A stretch of DNA of 64,000 bases from Streptomyces sp. TRM70350. GTDB lineage: Bacteria; Actinomycetota; Actinomycetes; Streptomycetales; Streptomycetaceae. Numbering within the stretch: position 1 is the stretch's first letter; the number at the start of each line of letters is the position of its first letter. The stretch is taken from NCBI RefSeq assembly GCF_019219825.1, contig NZ_JAHUXH010000004.1, positions 248,001 through 312,000 of the forward strand, in the 5' to 3' direction. Position numbers and translations under genes: made by a program. Positions 26,638 through 33,784 of this stretch are shown here, one piece after another. Below the pieces are notes generated by a model. That model was given only the letters and a program-made list of their open reading frames with translations. It was not told where the DNA came from and made no database searches.

Positions 26638-27170
26638 GCCAGTCCCCTTTCGGTGAGCAGGGCGTACACCGACGCCGCGGACTCCTGCACGGTCTGGTGC
26701 TGCGACTCGATGCGCAGGTCGGGCGAGTCGGGCTCCTCGTACGGGTCGTCCACGCCGGTCAGCCCCGACAGCTCGCCCGCGGCCTGCTTGGCGTAGAGCC
26801 CCTTCACATCGCGCACGGAGCACACCTCGACCGGAGTCGCCACGTGCACCTCCAGGTACGGCGTGCCGTTCGTCGCGTGCCGTTTGCGCACCGCGTCACG
26901 GCTGTCGGTGTACGGCGCGATCACCGGGACCAGCGCCTTCACACCGTTACGGGCGAGCAGCTCGGCGACGTAACCGATGCGCTGCACATTGGTGTGCCGG
27001 TCCTCGCGGCTGAAGCCGAGGCCCGCCGAGATGAACTCGCGGATCTCGTCGCCGTCGAGCACCTCGACGAGGTGGCCCTCCTCGCGCAGCCGGCCGGCCA
27101 GCTCGTACGCGATCGTGGTCTTGCCGGCGCTCGGCAGGCCCGTGAGCCAGACGGTGGCTCCGCTCGTCAC
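26634..27170 (-). CDS. cysC: Adenylylsulfate kinase CysC
   Basis: This 178-residue APS kinase phosphorylates APS to PAPS. TVWLTGLPSAGKTTIA holds the P-loop, LDGDEIREFISAGLGFSRED binds APS, and RHTNVQRIGYVA and KGLYAKQAAGELSGLTGV complete the family pattern. The start chosen is GTG 27170, with AGGAG 6 nt upstream and a product of the usual length. An ATG at 27206 overlaps the cysH stop (ATGA) and would add 12 residues. See cysH: its cysteine pattern suggests APS, not PAPS, may be the reductase substrate, leaving CysC for other sulfation. Confidence 0.94.
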   Translation of the reverse strand: MTSGATVWLTGLPSAGKTTIAYELAGRLREEGHLVEVLDGDEIREFISAGLGFSREDRHTNVQRIGYVAELLARNGVKALVPVIAPYTDSRDAVRKRHATNGTPYLEVHVATPVEVCSVRDVKGLYAKQAAGELSGLTGVDDPYEEPDSPDLRIESQHQTVQESAASVYALLTERGLA

Positions 27171-27202
27171 GTGCTTCTCCTGAGGGGTCGGTGGGGTGGT
27201 CG

Positions 27203-27913
27203 TCATCCGTGCAGCCCGCACTCGGTCTTGGCCCGCCCGGCCCAGCGGCCGGCGCGCGCGTCCTCGCCCGCGAGGACCCGACGGGTGCAGGGGGCGCAGC
27301 CGATGGAGGCGTAGCCGTCCATCAGCAGCGGGTTGGTCAGGACGCCGTGCTCGGCGACGTAGGCGTCCACGTCGTCCTGGGTCCAGCGGGCGATCGGCGA
27401 GATCTTGACCTTCTGGCGCTTGTCGTCCCAGGCGACGACCGGGGTGTTCGCCCGGCTCGGGGACTCGTCGCGGCGCAGTCCGGTCGCCCATGCGTCGTAG
27501 TTCCCGAGGCCCCGCTCCAGGGGCTTGACCTTGCGCAGGAAGCAGCACAGGTCGGGGTCCCGGTCGTGCAGCTTGGGGCCGTACTCCGCGTCCTGCTCGG
27601 CGACCGTCCGGTCCGGGGTGAGGGTGATGACGTTGACGTCCATCACGGCCTCGACGGCGTCCCGGGTGCCGATGGTCTCCTCGAAGTGGTAACCGGTGTC
27701 GAGGAAGACGACGTCGACGCCGGGCATCGCGCGGGACGCGAGGTGGGCGACCACCGCGTCCTCCATGGAGGACGTCACGCAGAACCGCTTGCCGAAGGTT
27801 TCCGCCGCCCACCGGAGGATCTCCAGCGCGGAGGCCTCCTCCAGATCGCGGCCCGCCTGCTCGGCGAGCGCCTTCAGCTGCTCCGCCTTCCGCGTTTCCT
27901 GAGCGGTCGTCAT
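27203..27913 (-). CDS. cysH: Phosphoadenylyl/adenylyl-sulfate reductase CysH, iron-sulfur type
   Basis: The 236-residue reductase makes sulfite from activated sulfate using thioredoxin. FCVTSSMEDAVVAHL and VFLDTGYHFEET form the nucleotide site. C123-C124 (DLCCFLRKVKPLERGL), C206 and C209 (IGCAPCTRR) provide the CC...CxxC ligands of a [4Fe-4S] cluster, and C232 in the C-terminal KTECGLHG is the catalytic cysteine. In studied enzymes the cluster-bearing type prefers APS and the cluster-free type prefers PAPS. The ATG at 27913 overlaps the stop of the small upstream gene (ATGA). Confidence 0.93.
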   Translation of the reverse strand: MTTAQETRKAEQLKALAEQAGRDLEEASALEILRWAAETFGKRFCVTSSMEDAVVAHLASRAMPGVDVVFLDTGYHFEETIGTRDAVEAVMDVNVITLTPDRTVAEQDAEYGPKLHDRDPDLCCFLRKVKPLERGLGNYDAWATGLRRDESPSRANTPVVAWDDKRQKVKISPIARWTQDDVDAYVAEHGVLTNPLLMDGYASIGCAPCTRRVLAGEDARAGRWAGRAKTECGLHG

Positions 27914-28089
27914 ATCCCGTCCCCTCCCGTGGTGTCGTGCTGGAGTCCACGGGCCAGCAGCCCGAGGAACTTCAGCTGGAATGCGCGGTTGCACGCCGCG
28001 CATTCCCAGGCGCCGTGGCCCTGCTCACTCGGACGCAGGTCCTCGTCGCCGCAGTAGGGGCAGTAGAACGGTGCGGCACGCTCACTCAT
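27910..28089 (-). CDS. Small zinc-ribbon protein of the sulfate-reduction operon
   Basis: The 59-residue protein has two CxxC pairs, CPYC (10-13) and CAAC (30-33), which should bind one zinc. It lies between sulfite reductase and cysH, with 28 bp and a 4-bp ATGA overlap, so it belongs to the operon. The same small gene occurs at this place in other Streptomyces as I recall. Its function is unknown; binding to the reductase or an electron carrier are guesses. ATG 28089 fits the first Met before the ribbon; the frame opens at 28143. Confidence 0.8.
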   Translation of the reverse strand: MSERAAPFYCPYCGDEDLRPSEQGHGAWECAACNRAFQLKFLGLLARGLQHDTTGGDGI

Positions 28090-28117
28090 ACGGCATCCTT
28101 CGTTTCGCTCGCTGCGC

Positions 28118-29815
28118 TCACGAAAGTGCCTCCTCGGAGGCACGGGCCGCCCAGGTCGCGAACCGCTCGCCCTCCTCGCGCTCCGCCTGGAAGCGCTTCA
28201 GCACGCGTTCCACGTAGTCGGGCAGCTCCTGCGAGGTGACCTTCAGGCCGCGCACCTTGCGACCGAACCCGGCCTCCAGGCCGAGCGCGCCGCCCAGGTG
28301 CACCTGGTAGCCCTCGACCTGCTCGCCCTGGTCGTTCAGGACCAGCTGGCCCTTGAGACCGATGTCCGCGACCTGGATACGGGCGCAGGCGTTCGGGCAG
28401 CCGTTGATGTTGATGGTGATCGGCTCGTCGAAGTCCGGGATCCGGCGCTCCAGTTCGTCGATCAGGGAGGCGCCGCGCGCCTTGGTCTCGACGATGGCGA
28501 GCTTGCAGAACTCGATGCCGGTGCAGGCCATCGTGCCGCGCCGGAACGCGGACGGCCTGACCGTGAGGTCTAGCGCCTGAAGACCCTCGACGAGGGAGTC
28601 GACCTGCGACTCGTCGACGTCCAGCACGATCATCTTCTGCTCGACCGTGGTGCGGACCCGGCCCGAGCCGTGCGCCTCCGCCAGGTCGGCGATCTTGGTC
28701 AGGGTGGCGCCGTCGACGCGGCCGACCCGCGGTGCGAAACCGACGTAGAAACGGCCGTCCTTCTGCCGGTGCACGCCGACGTGGTCGCGCCAGCGCTCCA
28801 CGGGCTGGGCGGGCGCGGGGCCGTCGGTCAGCTTGCGCTTGAGGTACTCGTCCTCCAGTACCTGCCGGAACTTCTCCGGGCCCCAGTCGGCGACCAGGAA
28901 CTTCAGGCGAGCCCTCGTACGGAGCCGCCGGTAACCGTAGTCACGGAAGATCGAGATGACGCCCTCGTAGACGTCGGGTACCTCGTCCAGCGGGACCCAG
29001 GCGCCGAGCCGGACGCCGATCTTCGGGTTGGTGGACAGGCCGCCGCCGACCCACAGGTCGAAGCCCGGGCCGTGCTCGGGGTGGACGACACCGACGAAGG
29101 CGACGTCGTTGATCTCGTGCGCCACGTCCAGCAGCGGCGAGCCGGAGACCGCGGACTTGAACTTGCGGGGCAGGTTCGAGAACGCCTTGTTGCCGACGAT
29201 CCGGCGGTGGATCTCCTCGATCGCCGGGGTGCCGTCGATGATCTCGTCCGCGGCGATACCGGCGACGGGCGAGCCGAGGATCACACGGGGCGTGTCACCG
29301 CAGGCCTCGGTGGTGGACAGGCCGACCGCCTCCAGGCGGTTCCAGATCTCGGGCACGTCCTCGATCCGGATCCAGTGGTACTGGACGTTCTGCCGGTCGG
29401 TGATGTCGGCGGTGCCGCGGGCGAACTCCTGCGAGATCTCGCCGATCACGCGCAGCTGCCGGGTGGTGAGCCGGCCGCCGTCGATACGGACGCGCAGCAT
29501 GAAGTACTCGTCGTCCAGCTCCTCCGGCTCCAGGATCGCCGTCTTGCCGCCGTCGATCCCGGGCTTGCGCTGGGTGTACAGACCCCACCAGCGCATCCGG
29601 CCCCGCAGGTCGTTGGGGTCGATGGAGTGAAAGCCGCGCTTGGAGTAGATCGTCTCAATGCGTGTCCGCACATTGAGACCGTCGTCGTCCTTCTTGAACT
29701 GTTCGTTGCCGTTGAGCGGGGTGAAGTGACCCACGGCCCACTGACCCTCACCGCGGTGACGGCTCACCTTGCGGCGGGAAGTCGCGGCGGCAGGGTTCTG
29801 CGGGGTGGCGGCCAT
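28118..29815 (-). CDS. sir: Ferredoxin-dependent sulfite reductase
   Basis: The 565-residue siroheme/[4Fe-4S] enzyme reduces sulfite to sulfide with six electrons from ferredoxin. The nitrite/sulfite reductase halves are visible (GHFTPLNGNEQFKKDDDGLN at the front, DRQNVQYHWIRIEDVPEIW, DLWVGGGLSTNPKIGVRLG). The cluster ligands C431 and C437 (CTGIEFC) and C473 and C477 (CPNAC) are all present; the last also holds siroheme. The related ferredoxin-nitrite reductases share these motifs, but the cys operon decides for sulfite. ATG 29815 has GAAGGA upstream. A leader peptide and hairpin lie before it. Confidence 0.94.
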   Translation of the reverse strand: MAATPQNPAAATSRRKVSRHRGEGQWAVGHFTPLNGNEQFKKDDDGLNVRTRIETIYSKRGFHSIDPNDLRGRMRWWGLYTQRKPGIDGGKTAILEPEELDDEYFMLRVRIDGGRLTTRQLRVIGEISQEFARGTADITDRQNVQYHWIRIEDVPEIWNRLEAVGLSTTEACGDTPRVILGSPVAGIAADEIIDGTPAIEEIHRRIVGNKAFSNLPRKFKSAVSGSPLLDVAHEINDVAFVGVVHPEHGPGFDLWVGGGLSTNPKIGVRLGAWVPLDEVPDVYEGVISIFRDYGYRRLRTRARLKFLVADWGPEKFRQVLEDEYLKRKLTDGPAPAQPVERWRDHVGVHRQKDGRFYVGFAPRVGRVDGATLTKIADLAEAHGSGRVRTTVEQKMIVLDVDESQVDSLVEGLQALDLTVRPSAFRRGTMACTGIEFCKLAIVETKARGASLIDELERRIPDFDEPITININGCPNACARIQVADIGLKGQLVLNDQGEQVEGYQVHLGGALGLEAGFGRKVRGLKVTSQELPDYVERVLKRFQAEREEGERFATWAARASEEALS

Positions 29816-29856
29816 GGTTCTACGTCCTTCGGGACAGGCGGAAAGCGGCTCTGACC

Positions 29857-29888
29857 TGCGCGTACGCGCATGGGGGCATACGTGCGCA
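29857..29888 (-). promoter_or_regulatory. Leader hairpin between leader peptide and sir
   Basis: On the minus strand, TGCGCACGTATG, five C, then CATGCGCGTACGCGCA can pair in an imperfect stem-loop 53 nt past the leader-peptide stop and 42 nt before the sir start. This is where an attenuation switch responding to the leader's Cys codon would lie. Not modelled. Confidence 0.4.
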
Positions 29889-29940
29889 GCATTGCGCGGG
29901 GACAGACAAAGCGGGGGAGGACGGCGTTGCTGGAGAGGTC

Positions 29941-30024
29941 TCAGCTCGCCGGACAGATGGCGCTGGACATGCGGCCGAGGTCGACGTGCCGCCGACTCAC
30001 CAAGGCAATTCCAGTTCCAGACAT
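29941..30024 (-). CDS. Sulfur-gene leader peptide, 27 residues
   Basis: A short frame upstream of sir encodes MSGTGIALVSRRHVDLGR then MSSAICPAS. The RRHVDLGRMSSAIC core matches the small putative leader peptides annotated before sulfur-metabolism operons in Actinobacteria. A single Cys near the end (residue 24) suits ribosome stalling when charged Cys-tRNA is scarce, which would then affect the downstream hairpin. ATG 30024, stop 29941-29943; the gap to sir is 125 bp. It is too short for standard gene finders. The recognition is from memory and should be compared with other genomes. Confidence 0.75.
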   Translation of the reverse strand: MSGTGIALVSRRHVDLGRMSSAICPAS

Positions 30025-30047
30025 GACGGAAGCGTGTCACGGCGATC

Positions 30048-30060
30048 TGGACAGAGTCCA
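30048..30060. promoter_or_regulatory. Palindrome TGGAC-AGA-GTCCA upstream of the sulfur leader
   Basis: A perfect 5+3+5 palindrome lies 24 bp before the leader-peptide ATG. A related half (TTGTCCA, 30064-30070) follows, so the region may be an operator with more than one half site. It overlaps the likely promoter of the operon. The regulator is unknown. Confidence 0.45.
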
Positions 30061-30150
30061 GCTTTGTCCAAGATGCGGACATCCCTGTCTCGGAATGCGA
30101 AACGGGGGTGTCGTGGGTCACATGGCGTGAACGCCGTCTTGTCGGGCCAG

Positions 30151-30723
30151 TCAGACAGCGTATGCACCGGGCCACGGCCCCGGCGTCGGGACCTGGGGCT
30201 CCTCCTCGACCTTGGTGTCGAACAGCTGGAAACCGCGTCGCAGGTAGTTGTCCATCGCGTGCTCGCCGTCCTTGCTGCAGGTATGCAGCCACACCCGCTT
30301 CGTCGGCGCAAGCCCCGGCCAGCGGTCCGCGAGGTCCCACGCGCGGGCAGCGCCGTACGACAGCAGGTGCCCGCCGATCCGCCGCCCCCGGAAGGCCGGG
30401 ATCAGCCCGAAGTAGACGATCTCCACCACCGAGTCGTCCTGCGGCTCCAGCTCCACATAGCCCGCGGGCGTGCCCCGGTCGTAGGCGACCCAGGTCTCCA
30501 CCCCGGGCCGCTGCAGGTACTCCTGCCACCGCGCGTACGTCCAGCCCAGCCGGTCGGTCCAGCGGATGTCCCCGCCCACGGACGCGTACAGGAAGCGGCT
30601 GAACTCGGGCGAGGGCACCTCGGCGCGGACGATCCGCACGTCGCCCTCCGGCGCGGCGGCCGGGAGCAGGTCGGTCGGGGCGGTCTGCTCCAGGGACCAG
30701 GTGGTCACGGGGATGTTCGTCAT
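30151..30723 (-). CDS. GNAT family N-acetyltransferase
   Basis: This 190-residue acetyltransferase of the GNAT fold transfers acetyl from acetyl-CoA to an amine. The CoA loop is IPAFRGRRIGGHLLSYG, preceded by VVEIVYFGL (beta4) and followed by RVWLHTCSKDGEHAMDNYLR and RGFQLF, the usual last helix and strand. Start ATG 30723. It lies 17 bp after the secreted-protein gene at 30741 on the same strand. Substrate unknown. Confidence 0.88.
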   Translation of the reverse strand: MTNIPVTTWSLEQTAPTDLLPAAAPEGDVRIVRAEVPSPEFSRFLYASVGGDIRWTDRLGWTYARWQEYLQRPGVETWVAYDRGTPAGYVELEPQDDSVVEIVYFGLIPAFRGRRIGGHLLSYGAARAWDLADRWPGLAPTKRVWLHTCSKDGEHAMDNYLRRGFQLFDTKVEEEPQVPTPGPWPGAYAV

Positions 30724-30740
30724 GCAGGTCAGGGAATCAT

Positions 30741-31952
30741 CTAGCGCAGCGCCCTGTCGATCGCGTCCAGCGGCAGTGAGAACAGCATCCGCCCCGACTG
30801 CGACCAGACCTCACCGCTCTCCTCCCAGTAGGAGAGGGACTGCGCGGGGTCGCTCCAGCACAGATACGTCTCGTCCGTCCCGCACTGCGCCGCCCGCGCG
30901 CCACCGCTGTCCTGCCGCCACAGCGTCCCGTGCCCGCCCGCCGCGCGGGCCAGGTACCACTGGGACCGGTGGGCGAGCACACCCCGGACGTCGGCCGCCT
31001 TCGTCTCGTACGCCTCCTGCGGCCTCGTGCCGAGCAGTCCGGCGCCGGAGGGGTCGTCGTCGAGGGCGTAGCGCCACAGGCGGGTGGGCCGGTCGGCGTC
31101 CGCCGGGACCGACTCGCTCGCGACCAGGCTGTCGGGCGTGGTGCTGCGGTCGAGGGAGAGCGCGCCGATCCGGGCGCCGGTCAGACGGTACGAGCGGACG
31201 GCGGGCAGCGTGTACCGGTCGCCGCGCGCCGGGGGCGCGGTCGCGGCGGTCTCGGCGGGGGTTGCGGAGGCGCGCCGGATGCGGTCCAGGTCGTAGACGT
31301 ACAGGGCGCGCCCCTCGTCGGCGGTGACGAGCAGCTTGTCCTGGTACCAGACCATTCCGGACAGCGTGGACACGAGCGGCCGGCCGGTGGGGTCGCCGCT
31401 CGCCGGGACAGTGAGGGCCACCCAGGTGTAGGTGAGCCGGTCCGGGTCGCCCGCGTCGACGAACGCGACCCGGGAGCGGCCCTGCTGGTCGCTCCAGCCG
31501 GAGAGGACCACACGGTTGGCGCCCCACCGGCCGTCGTCGTCGGCGTCCCCCGACGTGGTCACCGCGCCGGTGCGCCAGCCCTCGGTGCCCGTTTCGTCCC
31601 AGCAGTGCGCCCGGGTGGCCGCGGGCGCTATGGGCAGCGCGGAACGGTCGGCTCCGGTGCAGTCGGCCGCGGCGCGAAGGGTGCGGTCGGCGTCCGCGAG
31701 GACGGCGGCGACGCCGACGGGCCGGGCCGGGCCGTCGGGCACGGGCTGCGGGATCCGCTCCTCGCGCAGCCGCAGATCCGCCAGGGAGACAGCGGAGGTG
31801 ACCGGCTTCAAGGCGCCCGGATCGGTGCCGACCGTGGCCTGGGAGGCACTGATCAGGGTGGCGGCGCCGGTGAGCGCGAGCGCGGTCCCGGCCAGGAACG
31901 CCCGCAGCGCCTGGCCCCGCCTGCGTCGTCGGTGTCTGCCGCGATGCTTCAT
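30741..31952 (-). CDS. Secreted or membrane-anchored protein of unknown function
   Basis: The 403-residue protein starts with a very basic stretch (KHRGRHRRRRRGQ) and one hydrophobic segment (ALRAFLAGTALALTGAATLI), so it is exported or anchored by its N-terminus. Four cysteines are scattered in the outer part, and repeated short strands such as RVAFVDAGDPDRLTYTWVAL, MVWYQDKLLVTADEGRALYV and LWRYALDDDP look like a beta-propeller, which I cannot confirm. No catalytic motif is seen. Start ATG 31952. Confidence 0.75.
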   Translation of the reverse strand: MKHRGRHRRRRRGQALRAFLAGTALALTGAATLISASQATVGTDPGALKPVTSAVSLADLRLREERIPQPVPDGPARPVGVAAVLADADRTLRAAADCTGADRSALPIAPAATRAHCWDETGTEGWRTGAVTTSGDADDDGRWGANRVVLSGWSDQQGRSRVAFVDAGDPDRLTYTWVALTVPASGDPTGRPLVSTLSGMVWYQDKLLVTADEGRALYVYDLDRIRRASATPAETAATAPPARGDRYTLPAVRSYRLTGARIGALSLDRSTTPDSLVASESVPADADRPTRLWRYALDDDPSGAGLLGTRPQEAYETKAADVRGVLAHRSQWYLARAAGGHGTLWRQDSGGARAAQCGTDETYLCWSDPAQSLSYWEESGEVWSQSGRMLFSLPLDAIDRALR

Positions 31953-32128
31953 CTGGTCCTCCCGAGGCGGGCCAACTGCGCCTGACGATCCGTGCGTTGA
32001 CCTGGGAGCAGGTGGGGTGGCCCGATAGGCGATGCTACGTCAGGTACGGCGGACTGTGGACGCAGACCCAGCAAATATGCGGAAGAAGCCCGGATATGCT
32101 GTTCCCGCGAACCGCTCCTGTCCGGCTC

Positions 32129-33418
32129 TCACGGCACCATCGAGGCCGCCCGCGCCTTGATCACCGCCGGTGCGCTGGAGTGCGGCAGCAGGTCGGACGG
32201 CTCGGGCGGGAGGACCACTTCGATCTCGGCGCCATCGCGGAAACGATACGGCCGATGCTCCAGAAAGCTCCCCAGGTACCGCCGTACCCGCGACATCTCG
32301 GCCCGCACCGTCACCGTCCGCCGCGGGTCGCCGAACACGTCCGCGGCGAGCTGCGCGGCGGTGCGGCCGGTCCGGTGCTGGGCCAGCAGGAACAGCAACT
32401 CGCTGTGCCGCGGACTCAGTTCATGGGTCCAGGCCCCCGCGCCGCCCGACACCGTCACCGACCAGCGGCGCGGCTGCGCCAGATCCAGCACGATCCGGGT
32501 GGCGCCGGACGGCAGCGGCTCGTCGGCGGGCCGCACCAGCCAGCCCCCGGCCAGCGGTTCCACCACGCACAGGCCCAGCACGGGCAGCCAACGGCGGCCC
32601 GGCGACAGCGCCTTGGGCAGCGCGATCCGGTTCGTGTACGGCATCCCCGTCACGGCCGCCGTCCAGCCCTCCCGGTCCACCACCAGCGCGCGGCCGGTGA
32701 GCCGGGCCAGCACCGGAGCGGCCACCGCGCGCAGCCGCTCCAGCGCGGTCAGATGCAACTCCCGCAGCCGGGCCTCGGCGAGCTTGGCCACCGAGTCGAC
32801 CCAGGCGAGGGTGGCGGGATGCATCGTCTCCAGCGGCCCGCTCACGTCCACCACGCCGATCAGCCGCCCGTCGCGCGGATCCGTGATGGGGGCGCCGGCG
32901 CAGGTCCACGAGGCGTGCGAGCGGACGAAGTGCTCCGCGGCGAACACCTGCACGGGCCGCCGTACCACCGCCGGGGTGCCCACACCGTTGGTGCCGACGA
33001 TGTTCTCCCGCCAGTCCGCGCCGAGCAGGAAGCCCAGCCCGTCCGCCTTGCGCAGCACCGCGGAACTGCCCTCGCGCCACAGCACCCGGCCGTCCGCGTC
33101 GGCGATCACCATGATGTGCCGGGCGGTGTCCGCGACCGAGACCAGGCCTTCCCTGAGCACCGGCAGCACATGCCGCAGCGGCGAGTGCTCGCGCCGCCGC
33201 AGGATCTCCTCCCGCGTCAGCAGGCCGGTCCTGAAGTCGTGGTCCGGGTCCACCCCGCTGCGCAGCATGCGTCCCCACGACTCCTCGATGACCGGGCGGG
33301 GCGCGAGGTGGGGGCGCTTGCCGGAGAGAGCGGCGTCGCGTACCGCGCTGAGCATCCGCGCGGCCCGTGGCGCGTCGACGGCGGCCAGGTCCGTCACATT
33401 CATCGGCGACCGCGGCAC
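32129..33418 (-). CDS. GAF domain transcriptional regulator
   Basis: The 429-residue protein has a GAF sensor (about residues 75-215: HIMVIADADGRVLWREGS, NIVGTNGVGTPAVVRRPV, AAPITDPRDGRLIGVVDVSG-like block) as in AcoR-type activators. Near the C-terminus (residues 335-400) lies a winged-helix-like domain (LSPRHSELLFLLAQHRTGRT, VRAEMSRVRRYLG). The sigma54 AAA domain of AcoR is absent, the usual layout in Streptomyces. The GTG at 33418 has GGAGG 6 nt upstream; ATG 33403 is an alternative. The promoter region contains a GTTGCA/TGCAAC inverted repeat. It lies downstream of the AidB-like gene with a terminator between, so its targets are unknown. Confidence 0.83.
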   Translation of the reverse strand: MPRSPMNVTDLAAVDAPRAARMLSAVRDAALSGKRPHLAPRPVIEESWGRMLRSGVDPDHDFRTGLLTREEILRRREHSPLRHVLPVLREGLVSVADTARHIMVIADADGRVLWREGSSAVLRKADGLGFLLGADWRENIVGTNGVGTPAVVRRPVQVFAAEHFVRSHASWTCAGAPITDPRDGRLIGVVDVSGPLETMHPATLAWVDSVAKLAEARLRELHLTALERLRAVAAPVLARLTGRALVVDREGWTAAVTGMPYTNRIALPKALSPGRRWLPVLGLCVVEPLAGGWLVRPADEPLPSGATRIVLDLAQPRRWSVTVSGGAGAWTHELSPRHSELLFLLAQHRTGRTAAQLAADVFGDPRRTVTVRAEMSRVRRYLGSFLEHRPYRFRDGAEIEVVLPPEPSDLLPHSSAPAVIKARAASMVP

Positions 33419-33562
33419 TGAGGTCCTCCCCCGGGTTCACACTGACGTGCGACCGGCTGTCAAGCTCTGGCGGCGTCGTTTTCCGGTCGCGTCCTGATGG
33501 TGCGTCCCATACTGCCGCCCGCCGATGACGGAGGGGTCCAGTCCGGTCACAGACACCGGAAA

Positions 33563-33580
33563 GTTGCAACCCCCTGCAAC
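33563..33580. promoter_or_regulatory. Inverted repeat GTTGCA-6-TGCAAC before the GAF regulator
   Basis: Perfect 6-bp arms with a six-base spacer, 145 bp upstream of the GTG start of the GAF regulator. It may be its operator or that of another factor. The rest of the 33419-33784 gap holds the hairpin at 33662 and no gene. Confidence 0.45.
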
Positions 33581-33661
33581 CCTGGTGAACCGCCCTACGC
33601 TGATTGAAACTTGAGCGACGTCGCCCGTGCGGCGCGCATGGCCTGAACGGGCCGGCAAGGG

Positions 33662-33697
33662 CAGGGGTGGTGCCGTGTCGGCGCAGCACCACCCCTG
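33662..33697 (-). terminator. Terminator hairpin of the AidB-like gene
   Basis: Perfect 12-bp arms CAGGGGTGGTGC and GCACCACCCCTG enclose a 12-nt loop, 88 nt past the stop of the acyl-CoA dehydrogenase gene. No T-run follows, as is common in Streptomyces. Confidence 0.75.
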
Positions 33698-33784
33698 TCG
33701 GCGTGCGGTTTTCCGGGAGGGGGAACCATACGGACTCAAGGTGACGTACGCGCGTCAGCGCCCCGCAGCCGCCGCGCCCCCGGG

